A stretch of DNA of 64,000 bases, taken from the NCBI GenBank assembly GCA_012861695.1, contig JAAOOA010000130.1, positions 1,155,851-1,219,850 on the forward strand. Reading direction: 5' to 3'. The stretch is from Trematomus loennbergii (taxonomy: Eukaryota > Chordata > Actinopteri > Perciformes > Nototheniidae). The notes under the pieces are model-generated. The model made no database searches. It worked only from the letters and a program-made list of their open reading frames with translations, and was not told the origin of the DNA. The position numbers and the translations under genes are program-made. Below are positions 24,401 to 51,164 of this stretch, piece after piece; the stretch's first letter is position 1, and every line of letters starts with the position of its first letter.

Positions 24401-27400
24401 GTGGTGGCGTGAAGTCATGTGACCGTGCTGTAGTTCCTTTATAGCCCAACATTAGCCACCTTTAGCTTAGCGGTGGTGACGTGAAGTCATGTGACCGTGC
24501 TGTAGTTCCTTTATAGCCCAACATTAGCCTCCTTTAGCTTAGCGGTGGTGGCGTGAAGTCATGTGACCGTGCTGTAGTTCTTTATAGCCCAACATTAGCC
24601 TCCTTTAGCTTAGCGGTGGTGCGTGAAGTCATGTGACCGTGCTGTAGTTCCTTTATAGCCCAACATTAGCCACCTTTAGCTTAGCGGTGGTGACGTGAAG
24701 TCATGTGACCGTGCTGTAGTTCCTTTATAGCCCAACATTAGCCTCCTTTAGCTTAGCGGTGGTGCGTGAAGTCATGTGACCGTGCTGTAGTTCCTTTATA
24801 GCCCAACATTAGCCTCCTTTAGCTTAGCGGTGGTGACGTGAAGTCATGTGACCGTGCTGTAGTTCCTTTATAGCCCAACATTAGCCTCCTTTAGCTTAGC
24901 GGTGGTGACGTGAAGTCATGTGACCGTGCTGTAGTTCCTTTATAGCCCAACATTAGCCGCCTTTAGCTTAGCGGTGGTGACGTGAAGTCATGTGACCGTG
25001 CTGTAGTTCCTTTATAGCCCAACATTAGCCGCCTTTAGCTTAGCGGTGGTGTGAAGTCATGTGACCGTGCTGTAGTTCCTTTATAGCTTATCGTTAGCTT
25101 TTTTCTTCTGGCAATTGCATTTATTGGTCCAACCTACCTACAAAAATACATAATTCCTGCACCACTCCTTTAAAATGACAATAATGTGAGGTTGCCTTGT
25201 GACTTCCTGCAGGACCTAAACCTCAGTTTCTCATCATCATGGAGTACTGTGAGAAGGGAAGTCTGCGAGGTTCTAGACTCTGGTTGCACACTGAGCTGGA
25301 ACCAGAAAGCTCGTATGTGCCGGGACGCAGCGCTGGGACTTTACCGGTTAGAATAACATAATCATTTATTTTATGCCCTGTTCATTATTGCTTGTTATGC
25401 ACTGACTGCTTTTTAAATGTCATTGTACCTGTACAATGACAATAAAGGAATTCAATTCAATTCAATTTAAAAGATAAAATGTACCTTCATGATGATAACT
25501 TCTGTGTCATTTTTAGACTGCACCAGTCTGAAGATAAATCTAAAGTTCATGGATGCATCAACAGCAGCAATTTTCTGGTGGCTGACGGCTACACAGTCAA
25601 GGTACGGACACTGGTGCATGCTGGGATTGCTGACTGTCCAATGATTGGCGTTGGGGGAAACTAATAAAGTCTTGGTGTGGTTTTCAGCTGGGAGGCTTTG
25701 AGTTTTCACAAACTGAGACGTCTCTGAGAAAGCCAACGAAGGGCGGGGTGAACAGGTCCTTCACCTACTCCTCTCCTGAGTTGCTGGAATACATTAACAA
25801 CTACAGCAAAGAGTGTGAGGTTTACAGGTCAGATACCGTCACTCTGGACATCAGGTTATTTCAGACATTGCATGTTTGTTTTCACTGCTGTACGATAACT
25901 TTGAAATGTTGCCCTTCAGCCTTGGAATCGTCCTCTGGGAAGTTGCAACTGGACGCAAACCTTTTGACGGTATGTATCTGCAGAACACAACAGCCAGGAC
26001 TCTCCAACTCTAGATGTAATTGCAACTTCTAAAAAAAAAAGGACCTCATGGTTGATCGCCGTTACAGAAAAATACTAAATGCTGTCATATAAATCAGCGG
26101 TCCCCAACCTTTTTTTGCGCCACGGACCGGTTTCATGTAAGACCAGATTTACACGGACCGCCATTCAAAGTATAGGGGATACAGGGCTGTAGTGCTGCCG
26201 GAGCGCACCGGAATGCCTCTTCGGCACTTTTTTACTGAGAAAATAAACAACATTTGCAGTAACCATAAGCACCGCTGTCCGGCAGACAAACACACTCAGC
26301 AGAGAGAACTATCATGAGACTGACGAGCGTCTTGACCGATGGTAATGATCAAGAGACACAGATGCACAGACGGATGTATCCGGTTATTTTTCTAAATAAA
26401 ACATCTTTCAGACTGATAATAATGAATAAATATTTTTGCATTCAATCTTTCTGTGCGGCCTGGTACCAAATGACCTACGGACCGGTACTGGGCCGTGGAC
26501 CAGGGGTTGGGGACCACTAATCTAAATCACATACAGAAATGACTAGAAGTTAAAAACGACTTTAAATATATGAAATCAAAGCACAGCTGCATCTAGCTCT
26601 TCTTGTACAATTAACTTATTTTCGAGATACATTGTTTTGGTCTGTAAATGTCAGAAAAGTTGATGAAGAACGGGGAACAAGAATGTCTGAACAGAATGGC
26701 AATCCGTCCAAAGGTTCGGACTAAAATGGTGCTGCTAGGATGACTAAAACTACAATTTAGGCTTCTTCTTTTGTCCTTATTGCGTTTGCGATTGTCTTTC
26801 AGGTTTGAAGACAGCTGAAGAAGTCAAACAGAAAGTGTTCGTAGACAAATACCAGGAGCGGCTTGACGACTGTCCCAAAGAACTAGAACTTCTGATCAAC
26901 GCCTGCCGGGCCTACGATCCCTCCATAGACCGTCTGCTGGAGGTAACTTACCGCCATCACCATGTGCACCTTTAGGTTAAAACATGTATCTGCTAGACTG
27001 TCTTACAAAGGACAGACTTTAAGGCCCTGACCCACCAAGCAGATTATCATCGATTTGCAAATTTGAGCTTCTGTTGGCCATGTTTTTTTGCGGTGAGTCC
27101 CGCACTGTCAGCAAATAAACCTTAAAAAATGTATTAACTCTGATTGGCTGTTGAGCGAATCATTGCATAGTTATAATAGTGCATAGCGTGATAGTTGCAG
27201 TGGTGGAATGAGTACTGTATTTACTAAGTTTATTGTATGTACCTCCATAACAGGGAACAGTTTGTTACCATCAATGGCTCAAATTCCCCCCCCAGCCCAG
27301 TCAATCACGGTGTCCCCAGGGCTCTGTGCTTGGCCCCCTCCTGTTCACCATTTACATGCTCCCCCTCGGCCAGATTCCGCATCATGGACTCAACTTCCAC

Positions 27401-28365
27401 TGCTATGCTGATGATACCCAAATCTATCTCAGCACTACTCCATCCTCCCAGCTCCCCCCTCAGTCCCTTGTCAACTGCCTGCACGAAATAAAAACCTGGA
27501 TGTCATCAAATGTCCTCAACCTTAACAGCAAGAAAACAGAGCTCATGGTTGTGGCACCCAAGGTGCTGCTCCTGAAGTCTGCAACCTGGGTGTCATCTTT
27601 GACTCCACCCTTTCCTTCTACTCCCACATCACGTCCGTCACCAAATCTGCTTTTTCCGTTTAAAGAACATTGCCAGACTCCTGTAGCAGAAACCTTAGTC
27701 CATGCGTTTGTCACCTCCCGTTTGGACTACTGCAATGGTGTCCTGTTCGGGGTACCCAACAAAGCCCTGGACAGGCTCCAGTACGTCCAAAACTGTGCTG
27801 CTAGGGTACTCATGCATACAAGGCCGTGGCAGCACATCACTCCCGCCCTCATCCACCTCCACTGGCTGCCGGTCAAGTCACGCATATCATGTCAAATCCT
27901 CCTCCTCACCTTCAGACACTGGCCTGCTCACCACCGCCTGCACCAACCTGCGACCCTTCGGGGACAGAGCCTTCAGTGTGGCAGCCCCCCCCTCTGCTCT
28001 CCCTGCGGTGATCCGCAACATCCCCATGCTTGACGCCTTTAAAAGGGCCCTCAAGTCCCATCTGTTTGCCAAGGCCTTCGGCCCCTAATTTATTTGTTGT
28101 TTTTTCTGTCTGACCGTTTGTCTTACTGTTTTTGTTTTTTGTTGAAAATATAATAAATAATAATATAATAATAATAATTATTATTATTATTATTATTATT
28201 AAGTACTGTTGCCTTTGCAGACCATTTACACACAAAAAGCACAGTAGGGCCCTTTAACCGTAGAATTCTCCAACAATAACAATACTAATATGGTGTCTAT
28301 CTCTCTCTCCCACAGTGCTGGCGAAGAAACTGAAGAAATTGGTGACACAGTTGGAGAAGGTGTAA
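17974..28365 (+). CDS. mlkl: MLKL, mixed lineage kinase domain-like pseudokinase (10 coding exons)
   Basis: MLKL is the membrane-permeabilising executor of necroptosis, activated downstream of RIPK3. Joined exons give about 470 residues (human: 471). Residues 1-150 form the N-terminal helical bundle (start [20 protein letters not shown]), 150-176 brace-like helix, about 195-465 pseudokinase domain. Visible motifs: VAIK lysine near residue 226; [11 protein letters not shown] in place of the HRD catalytic loop; GGFEF in place of DFG, as MLKL's known GFE; TETS near 353-356 aligned to the phosphorylated TQTS of human MLKL; SPELLE and [11 protein letters not shown]. All junctions are GT-AG. Three exons (4, 5, 9) carry a +1, -2 and -1 frame break relative to the conserved phase. 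I favour assembly indels; a decayed allele is the alternative. The two MLKL-adjacent genes here are FBLN7 and, beyond it, GLG1. Confidence 0.93.
18693..18790. mobile_element. hAT-type element end (left part)
   Basis: CAGGGGTGGGGAACCTCCGG is a common fish hAT terminus. GTACGGCCCTCG recurs at about 21541, so the element appears to run to that region and to be broken up by the foldback at 18925-20790. The right terminus is not clean. Confidence 0.55.
18925..20790. mobile_element. 1.87-kb foldback palindrome in MLKL intron 1
   Basis: Left arm 18925-19732 and right arm 19891-20790 are inverted copies (e.g. TTAGTTTGCAAAGAAAAAACG-type stretch against its complement near 20640, and GCTTGGGGGGG against CCCCCCCCCAAGC at the loop). 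The loop is about 158 bp. Each arm holds its own smaller palindrome centred on CACGTG with GGCGGAATATTACTGCC on one side and its inverse on the other (19184-19239; 20438-20506). Arms differ by small indels, and the right is about 90 bp longer. No coding capacity. Confidence 0.88.
20791..22247. other. MLKL intron 1, remainder
   Basis: Contains hAT-like residue GTACGGCCCTCGGAGG (about 21541) and, at 21808-22130, a truncated TTAA family D element (TTAAAGGTCCCCTATTAT followed by TATTATAGGTCTCAGATATA and a long G run at about 22068). GCTAGCTAACATTTGCTAG-type AT-rich tandem words occur at 21640-21780. No exon seen. Confidence 0.5.
22248..22325 (+). CDS. mlkl: MLKL exon 2: brace-like helix
   Basis: 78 nt between TTCCTCAG and |GTGAGT. 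With the C left by exon 1 it reads [18 protein letters not shown] then DIIKVLKV, a charged amphipathic helix in the position of the MLKL brace. Phase 1 in and out matches the neighbours exactly. Confidence 0.85.
22380..23474. mobile_element. hAT-type non-autonomous element with perfect 8-bp TSD
   Basis: Ends CAGTGGCGAGCCGT and, inverted, ACGGCTCGCCACTG; flanked by GTCAGAAC on both sides (22372-22379 and 23475-23482). About 1.1 kb without a transposase frame. It lies in MLKL intron 2. Confidence 0.9.
23612..23795 (+). CDS. mlkl: MLKL exon 3: start of pseudokinase domain
   Basis: 184 nt, encodes [16 protein letters not shown] ... [20 protein letters not shown] and ends ATA AG|GTCTGT in phase 2. 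Contains the beta-3 VAIK lysine. No glycine-rich GxGxxG loop is apparent, consistent with a pseudokinase. The upstream in-frame ATG at 23593 is inside the intron, before the acceptor TTTTCACAG, and is not the start. Confidence 0.92.
23961..24062 (+). CDS. mlkl: MLKL exon 4: alpha-C region, one extra base
   Basis: Acceptor GACATATAG, donor G|GTGAGT. Begins EVEKMFRK and ends [24 protein letters not shown], but the two parts are in different frames. The A run at 23982-23985 is one base too long for the conserved frame, and exon length (102) is one more than the flanking phases require. MLKL homology on both sides supports a single spurious or mutated base. Confidence 0.9.
24302..25090 (+). repeat. 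72-bp minisatellite (about 11 copies) in MLKL intron 4
   Basis: Units contain GTGAAGTCATGTGACCGTGC, TGTAGTTCCTTTATAGCCCA and TTTAGCTTAGCGGTGG. Variable positions (GCCTCC/GCCACC/GCCGCC; GACGTG/GGCGTG/GCGTG) distinguish copies. The same unit, inverted, is found at 39030-40543 and 57866-58254. Confidence 0.96.
25213..25346 (+). CDS. mlkl: MLKL exon 5: hinge and alpha-D/E, two bases short
   Basis: Starts [19 protein letters not shown] (hinge) and continues, in a different frame, [20 protein letters not shown] then ALGLYR. At about 25269 only one base separates the CGA and GTT codons where three are needed, and total length is two less than phase requires (a GA loss in GAGAG would explain it). 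Donor TACCG|GTTAGA. Confidence 0.88.
25421..25470. repeat. Short LINE-tail-like repeat
   Basis: Perfect hairpin CATTGTACCTGTACAATG followed by ACAATAAAGGAATTCAATTC. This is a motif seen at fish LINE 3' ends; related words appear at 43934. Confidence 0.5.
25517..25601 (+). CDS. mlkl: MLKL exon 6: degenerate catalytic loop
   Basis: 85 nt; reads [20 protein letters not shown] then [16 protein letters not shown] replaces the HRD-x-K-x-x-N loop of active kinases, as MLKL's HGK does in human. Phases fit (2 in, 0 out). Confidence 0.93.
25688..25827 (+). CDS. mlkl: MLKL exon 7: GFE motif and activation segment
   Basis: 140 nt; [20 protein letters not shown] then [20 protein letters not shown] and KECEVYR. 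GFE stands where active kinases have DFG. TETS corresponds to the RIPK3 phosphorylation site TQTS of human MLKL. SPELLE replaces the APE motif. Confidence 0.94.
25920..25969 (+). CDS. mlkl: MLKL exon 8: alpha-F segment
   Basis: 50 nt; reads [18 protein letters not shown] across both junctions, a strongly conserved MLKL/kinase segment. Intron 7 is only about 90 bp. Confidence 0.93.
26095..26519. mobile_element. hAT-type element in MLKL intron 8
   Basis: Ends CAGCGGTCCCCAACC and, inverted, TAGTGGTCCCCAACC. Flanks ATATAAAT and ATCTAAAT match at seven of eight bases, consistent with a slightly decayed 8-bp duplication. The interior contains GCCACGGACCGG and its inverse. 425 bp, no transposase. 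Confidence 0.85.
26803..26942 (+). CDS. mlkl: MLKL exon 9: C-lobe end, one base short
   Basis: Reads [20 protein letters not shown] then [20 protein letters not shown]. Downstream of CCC TCC ATA (26919-26927) one base is missing: restoring the phase gives the conserved I-R-P-S pattern and an exon ending in phase 1, exactly what exon 10 needs. Donor GAG|GTAACT. Confidence 0.88.
27260..28100 (+). mobile_element. L2/CR1-type LINE reverse transcriptase fragment
   Basis: Broken frames show [23 protein letters not shown] motif 4 context, the catalytic [10 protein letters not shown], then [36 protein letters not shown] and a C-terminal [16 protein letters not shown] ending at about 28086. This is the 3' half of an ORF2 with several frameshifts, so non-functional. 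It lies sense-oriented in MLKL intron 9. An (ATT)n tract at 28150-28200 follows. Confidence 0.88.
28316..28365 (+). CDS. mlkl: MLKL exon 10: C terminus and stop
   Basis: Acceptor CTCTCCCACAG; reads [16 protein letters not shown] then TAA at 28363-28365. It needs a phase 1 entry, which exon 9 gives only after correcting its missing base. Ending a few residues after the last kinase helix is normal for MLKL. Confidence 0.88.
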
Positions 28366-28604
28366 AGCCTTCATGCCTCTCAGTCTGCAGTACTCAGGGT
28401 TTCTGATCACGGATATCCTCAGGAGACCAAATGATATGATACACTTTGTTGAAGAAAGGAAGAAAATGGAACAATGTATTTTATTATATAAAGCTTAAAT
28501 ATGTTAAAAACTGTGTTAAACTCTGATGCCATAGTCATGTATCGTATAGTTTAATGCTTTAGCAATATAAACAGGATGTATAACAGAAATCCTTACATGG
28601 GTAC
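28366..28604 (+). other. Probable MLKL 3' UTR
   Basis: Sequence following the stop, AT-rich. No canonical AATAAA is obvious before 28600, so the end of the transcript is not placed. Confidence 0.4.
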
Positions 28605-29100
28605 TTGTAAAGACCTATGTAGCAAAGTACGCACTTCCTCTTTTGAGGAGATGAACTTTTTACGCACTCCCGCTTTTAGAATGAACTTCTTACGCACTTC
28701 CCCTTTCGAGGAGATGAACATCTGTTATGTATTTCCTTGCGGGAGGTGAACATTTAACCACAGCAACAAAGAAGGACACCTCTAACGCACCAGCTTGCAG
28801 GCACAGGATGTGACAAACCACGTGTCAAATCACGTGACAGGCCGCGGGAAAGAAGATGATAAAAGGAGACTGAAGAACATTTGAAATCAGTTCCTCTTGA
28901 ACTCAGTTCTTCTTGCAGAAGACTGAAGAACCCCCGATACTACTAGTAGTGGGGCAAACCTAGACGGAGCAGATATCATCTATATCTGAGCTAAACGCAG
29001 TTCATTATAGTGTGTGGTGTTATAACTTGTGAAACTTTAAATAAAACGACCTGTTCACACTTGTGAGAGGAAACTAAAGTTCACGTAGCCCTTCTGATTA
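28605..29100 (+). mobile_element. Solo-LTR-like sequence (tentative)
   Basis: Begins TGTAAAGACC, has a TATA-like GATAAAAGG at about 28857, and AATAAA at about 29039 followed by GT-rich TGTTCACACTTGTGAG, an order resembling LTR U3-R-U5. Tandem ACGCACTTCC words occur at its start. No second LTR, no gag/pol/env frame and no clear primer-binding site are visible, so it is at most a solo LTR. Confidence 0.35.
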
Positions 29101-29748
29101 TTGCTGGATAAGTGACAAATGAGACGGAAATGTAACCTGTTCCCACATAGCTGAGTCCTGAGTCCAGATTGATTCCAGCGTCCTGTCTCCTTGGCTGAGG
29201 ATCGATCCCTGACGGAGTCTGCAGTCTCCCAGAGAGAACAGCGGGTAAGTCGCACCTAGGTAACTCTGTTGCTGAATTCTGGGTCATATTGGAGGTCGCC
29301 GTGATCGATTGATCTGAAATACGGCAGCAGTGCTTACGGGTATTGAACCCCAAGGTTTCAGAGGTGTGTTCATTAAGGTCTGTGATCAAAGTCTAAAGGG
29401 AGAAACTAACAGGGGAAAGTTAAATGGTGTAAAATTGATGAATGGAGGTAGTATACAAAGAAGGGAGTTTGTCGGTACCTCGTGTTGGTGTGTGAGGACA
29501 CACCTTTTTATGCCCGGACTGAGTAAAAACTGTAACGTTTAAGAACTTATAAAGTTGTTCTATTGCAGAAGCCATTTCCAACCGCACTATTTGGTTCCTA
29601 ATGGTTCTTAAGTCCTATCTTAGACTTCCCATCTTATCTAACCCTCAACACACTATTACAGCTCTGTATAACTCTGAAAGTCATTATTTAATCGGGACTT
29701 TAGGTCAGGTACTCTTTAAAGTAGCTGGTAGTTATGGGTACTTTTTGC
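29101..29748. other. Intergenic, no gene seen
   Basis: Possibly leader-like continuation of the LTR-like unit. From about 29710 it becomes the GTTATGGGTACTTTT dispersed repeat into which the next element inserted. Confidence 0.4.
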
Positions 29749-30710
29749 TTAAAGTGGACCTATCATGCTATATTTAAATGATATATTGTAGGGCCATACC
29801 TATATAAGGTATATTTATACGTTTCTGTTTTCAAAATACCAAACAGATCATGCATTTTAGCCATGCCTCATTTCGCTCTATGTGCTGTTTGCTGTCTACG
29901 GGTCTGATTCTGCTGACCACGCCCCCTGCAGGAGAGGGGAGACGTGCTCTGATCAGCTGCTGGGCTGTCAGAAGAGGGGGAGAAAAAGAGATCTCCGTCC
30001 TCCGTGTTTTATTATATAGAGTCGTTATTCATTTGTTTTAAAGCTCAATAAATAACAAAGAAGACCTTTGACCGGCACTTTTCTAATTTTGTCCGGAAGA
30101 TTTAAACTTTAACGGACATCTTGACCGGCGAAACAAACTGAAACTGAAACTCTGCCGCACGGTCCCCTCGTTCCTTGGAAGAGGCGGAGAGGTGGGTGTT
30201 TGTCATCTGCTGGTGGACTAACCGGAGAGAATTACAGTGCTTGCCTCAACGGGGAGGGATTGCATTGAATTAAAGCAGCGGGAGCAAACGCTTGCCTCTG
30301 GGAGGGAGAAAGAAAGCCACAGCGGAGAATAAACAAAAGGGTAACCATGGTAACTATGGGCGGGAAGTCTTCTTCGCTGCTTTTGTGGCAGACTACAGCG
30401 CCACTTACAGGCCTGGCATATGTACTACAGCGTCTCCAGCGCTTTCGACGGCAATGGCCGTGGCTGTCTCCTCCTGATTGGTGGAGTTGGCCCAATAGCC
30501 GTAGCGCCACCGTCCTGACGTCAGGACAGTGTTCAAATCTGGATCAGTTTTTATCAGATCCGTTGCAGCCCCTTTTTTAGAGATTTGGGTATGGAGGAAA
30601 ATAGAGAGGGTTGTGTTTTCTGACACTTGGTGAGTTCCCTGGAACACCGGGGACACATATTCATGTAGAAAAGACGTACAAGTGCATTTTGCATGATAGG
30701 TCCCCTTTAA
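29749..30710 (-). mobile_element. TTAA miniature element family A, copy 2
   Basis: TTAA at both borders; left AGTGGACCTATCATGC, right GCATGATAGGTCCCC. It shares CCGTCCTGACGTCAGGAC and the segment GGCATATGTACTACAGCGTC with copies 1 and 4, in reverse orientation. It is longer (962 bp) because of extra interior at 29900-30400. It sits inside the 'ACTTTTACTTGAG' dispersed repeat, whose uninterrupted version is at 41720-41860. Confidence 0.9.
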
Positions 30711-30855
30711 GTACATTTCAAAGCCCATACTTCTTTACTTTTACTTGAGTAAAGAAGTTAAAAGTCAGTACTTCTACTTTTACCAGAGTATTTTTAAACA
30801 CAAGTATCTGTACTTCTACTTGAGGAAAGGATGTGTGTACTTTTGCCATCTCTGG
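30711..30855. repeat. Dispersed 'CTTTACTTTTACTTGAG' repeat, split by element A2
   Basis: GTACATTTCAAAGCCCATAC then TTCTTTACTTTTACTTGAGT. Its left part is 29710-29748. Related copies lie at 33640-33800 and 41715-41860. Confidence 0.75.
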
Positions 30856-31624
30856 CCAGCAAGCAGAACGCAAACACAGAGACCCCTAGTGGACTGGAGG
30901 GGGTCGTAACACCCCTTAAAAATGGGGTTCCCCCTAGAGAGTTTGGGGATACTTTGAAGGCTGAGTAACGTCACTTGCACTATCTGCAGATGTTGCAAAT
31001 TATAAAACAAAAATGTCAAATGTTCCTTATTTAAAGTGAAGTCAAAGCTCGATTTGAGGGCTTGATTGTGTTATTATTACTTGCAATGCACACTGGGAAC
31101 TGAACCCTTTAGTATATTTTAAATTAAAAACTGAAATATTGTAATTAACAACATGTTCTAAACTTACAACGTACGATGATCTTAATAGTTGCGAGTACTT
31201 ATTCTTTATTTAACGTGCAAACATTTCAGACAAGTGCTCAACAACTCAACATATGGATTTAAATAAATACATTGGTAGTGATGTCAATACATTTTAAATA
31301 ACACTGTATAGTACGGAGGATATCTAAATAAAGAAATAAGCTGAAAACGGGTAAAGTGTTATAATAAGAATACAATATGTAAAAATAATAAGCTTTCTTT
31401 TGTAATGAGTGGCTTCACCAACATAGATTATAATTTCCACAAAACACGGCACACATGCCCCATACTCTACTCTGGGATCACTTTTTTTTATTTGTTTATG
31501 TTGGATATTGGAAATAGAATTCTCCTTTCTTATTTGTCTGAAGTGTTAAGAATATTTTTGCTCGGCTTTATTGTTAATTAAATCTAAATGCTTTTCTGAT
31601 ACATAATAAACCATGAATAATGCT
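30856..31624. other. Intergenic, no gene seen
   Basis: AT-rich, nothing supported. The left arm of a family B element begins near 31590-31625. Confidence 0.45.
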
Positions 31625-32150
31625 TTCAGGTGTTTCCCTCTCCTATAGTGTGTTCTATAAATGGTGCATGTAAATGGTCTGCAAAGGCTAAAATCCCTGT
31701 GTTCCCTCCAGAGGAACATCAGCAGGAGAGGACTCTTTAAAGTAGAGACACTACATACTGATATACACCTGAACATCAGCAGGAGAGGACTCTTTAAAGT
31801 AGAGACACTACATACTGATATACACCTGAACATCAGCAGGAGAGGACTCTTTAAAGTAGAGACACTACATACTGATATACACCTGAACATCAGCAGGAGA
31901 GGACTCTTTAAAGTAGAGACACTACATACTGATATACACCTGAACATCAGCAGGAGAGGACTCTTTAAAGTAGAGACACTACATACTGATATACACCTGA
32001 ACATCAGCAGGAGAGGACTCTTTAAAGTAGAGACACTACATACTGATATACACCTGAACATCAGCAGGAGAGGATTCTTTAAAGTAGAGGCACTACATAC
32101 TGATATACACCTGAACATCAGCAGGAGAGGACTCTTTAAAGTAGAGACAC
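31625..32150 (+). repeat. Family B element arm and 57-bp minisatellite array 4 (7-8 copies)
   Basis: Left arm 31625-31713 (TTTCCCTCTCCTATAGTGTG, AATGGTCTGCAAAGGCT) matches that of 12246-12341. The array occupies 31714-32150 in the same orientation. The right terminus is missing: the array stops abruptly at ACACATCCTGTTCAG. Confidence 0.92.
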
Positions 32151-32728
32151 ACATCCTGTTCAGTAAAGGCCTTCATTAAAAACCTCTCGTGTCTTTATTG
32201 CTTCTTTTCAAACTTGTAAAGATTTAGAGAAAGGAGATCACAGTGCATGTTCACACTCTGCTATTATCATACTTCTTTTAAACGGTGCGTTCAGGGACTC
32301 TTTCTTTCTCTCTCTCTCTCCCTTGGGGGGGGGGGGGGGGGGAAGAATCTAGGCGGGGTTATCAGTAAAGATGGCCGCCCTGTCATTAAGCAACCCTCAC
32401 AGGTTTAGGATTTCAAAATAAAAGCTGCTATAATTGGAGCAGAAGTTCCTGCAGACGCTTTGTTGTGATGATTAGAAAGACTCTGACTTCTAATTTGAGA
32501 GTCTATTTCTGGGGATTGCTGATTGATCAAAACTAAAAAAAAGTGAAAGTTTGTTCCAGATGTGGGCGACGCCTCCTCCTCCTCCTCCTCCTAAATATCG
32601 GAGAGGAGGAAGAGGGGAGGAGACATTTGGCAAGTGCCCTCGAAAAGAGAAGGAGAAGCAGCGCAGAGGACTCCGCGGTTCAGACGCAGAGCAGCAGCTG
32701 AAAAGTTTGGAGCAAAGTCTGATCAATA
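32151..32728 (+). promoter_or_regulatory. FBLN7 upstream region / 5' UTR
   Basis: Contains a CT-rich tract, a long G run (about 32324-32342), a (CCT)n tract at 32571-32592 and purine-rich leader sequence up to the start codon. No specific promoter motif can be supported. Confidence 0.35.
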
Positions 32729-49289
<16,561 letters not shown>

Positions 49290-49600
49290 AGGGAGGAAAC
49301 ATTCATTTTGGGGGTGTTCAATGTTTGTCAGTATTTACCAGAGTTTGGAGTTTTTAAAAAAATATTTATTTAAAAAGATCAAAAACATTGATCTTATACT
49401 ACGAATAGTAATTCGTAGCGGGAGAACACCATTAATTGTGTAGGGGGGTTATAAAGCTGACGAGGGAGGGGGTGTCGAACCACTGAGTGTTTCTGGTAAT
49501 TTACTGTTTCTGTAAAATTATGATTCTGTATATAATATTGCAAAATAAAAAAAATAAAAAATCTGTTTCTGTTGGGTTTCACTTTTTAAATATTCCAAAA
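49290..49600 (+). other. Probable FBLN7 3' UTR
   Basis: Follows the stop; AATAAA-like words at about 49543-49556 could serve polyadenylation. No other feature. Confidence 0.4.
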
Positions 49601-49608
49601 AAGATCTG

Positions 49609-51156
49609 GGTAACACTTTATTTTAAGGTACACAAATTCACCATCAACTAGTTGTTAATTAACATGCATATTAGCAGTATATTGGCTCTTTATTAGTCAT
49701 TATAAAACACTTATTAATGCCTTATCTACATGACCATATTCTACAAGTAATAAGCCATTAGTTGAGAGTTTTTCCTCAATAACCCTCTAATTAGTGCTTA
49801 TTTATTGCAAGTAATGAAGTTATTGTACATGAGTGTTGGTCTTAATATGCTCTGCTCAATATGGGCCTAATAAGGCAGTACCACAAGATAGTAATTCTCC
49901 CTTAATAACACTTAACAAATATGATCTATTGTTAGGTAACAAGACATGAAACAATAAGTGTTAATTAAGTCTAAATAACTCAAAATTAGGTATTTATATC
50001 TAAGAACATGTTCCCTATTTTAAAGTGAAGTCTTGTTCATAACCAATAAGCTAGTAGTTTGACTCTAATTGACCTGAACAGGTTCCCTATTCTAAAGTTG
50101 CCTCCTCTTCACACTTTGTAAATACATTATAGAACACAACTACTGAAATGAACCTCACAGCACATGAACAAAGTAGGCACACGTTGAAATATCTGTTTAT
50201 TAATGAACCACTAAAGAGAGGTTCAGACACATACCAAAACATGTCAAGTTTCTCCAAGGCTGAGAACACATGCAGCCTGAACTTTTTAATAAAAACAGAT
50301 TGTATGTATTTGTGATCATACTGTGTGACCTGCTTGTATGTACTTACACACTAGGTGTACTGTTCTCTCTATGTGTTGTACTGTCTCAGTGTGAACACAG
50401 ATTAAACAGCCAGCCAAACTCTTTTGAGAGCCAGGGAATGAGCAGCCATGCTCCTTTATTGACTTATTTGCAGTCCACTGACATTCAAACTGAGTGAAAC
50501 TATAAAAAAAGAAGTTACAAGGCACTCAATGATCTCATTCATGCAAGTGTAACATACACAGATTAACACATAAGACCGCTAAGTGTAAACAAGGTAAATA
50601 TAGCTAATGCTAGCTGTGCAATAAGCATGTATACAGGCTAGTATGGCTAACGCTAGCATGTATGCTAACGCTACCGTGTATGCTACGCTAGCGCGAATGC
50701 TAACGCATTTTCTCATTGTGTTTAAACATCTCCAAATGTCATCACATAAACACAATACATGTTACTAATCCTTACATGGATTAGGGTTATTTAGACACAA
50801 TTAACACTTATAGTTTCATGTCTTGTTACCTAGGAATAGATCATATTTGTTAAGTGTTATTATGGGAGATTACTATTCTTGTGGTACTACTGCCTTATTA
50901 GGCCCATATTGAGCAGAGCATATTAAGACCAAAACTCATGTGCACAACTTCATTACTTGCAATAAATAAGAACTATTAGAGGGTTTTGAGGAAAAACTCT
51001 CAACTAATGGCTTATTACTTGTAGAATATGGTCATGCAGAATAAGGCATTAATAAGTGTTTTATAATGACTAATAAAGAGCCAATATACTGATAATATGC
51101 ATGTTAATTAACAACTAGTTGATGGTTAATTGTGTACCTTAATATAAAGTGTTACC
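49609..51156. mobile_element. 1.55-kb element with long inverted arms and near-perfect 8-bp TSD
   Basis: Ends GGTAACACTTTATTTTAAGG and, inverted, GGTAACACTTTATATTAAGG. Arms of over 350 bp (49609-49980; 50780-51156) are inverted copies, including CAACTAGTTGTTAATTAACA and TATTGGCTCTTTATTAGTCA. Flanks AAGATCTG and AAAATCTG differ at one base. No transposase. The 8-bp duplication points to hAT-type mobilisation. Confidence 0.88.
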
Positions 51157-51164
51157 AAAATCTG

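Noticed and set aside
27260..28100. Functional reverse transcriptase
   Set aside because: The YADD motif is present, but the frame is broken several times and the 5' half is missing.
17974..28365. MLKL as a processed or decayed pseudogene
   Set aside because: Introns are intact with consensus splice sites, codon-level conservation holds on both sides of each indel, and the same kind of indel affects FBLN7 and GLG1. Not formally excluded.
28605..29560. Endogenous retrovirus provirus
   Set aside because: Only one LTR-like block is visible, with no gag, pol or env similarity; recorded only as a tentative solo LTR.
32324..32342. Long G/C homopolymers as G-quadruplex regulatory sites (also 6719, 22068, 42921, 56216)
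   Set aside because: Single uninterrupted runs of uncertain length in an assembly with homopolymer errors; no supporting context.
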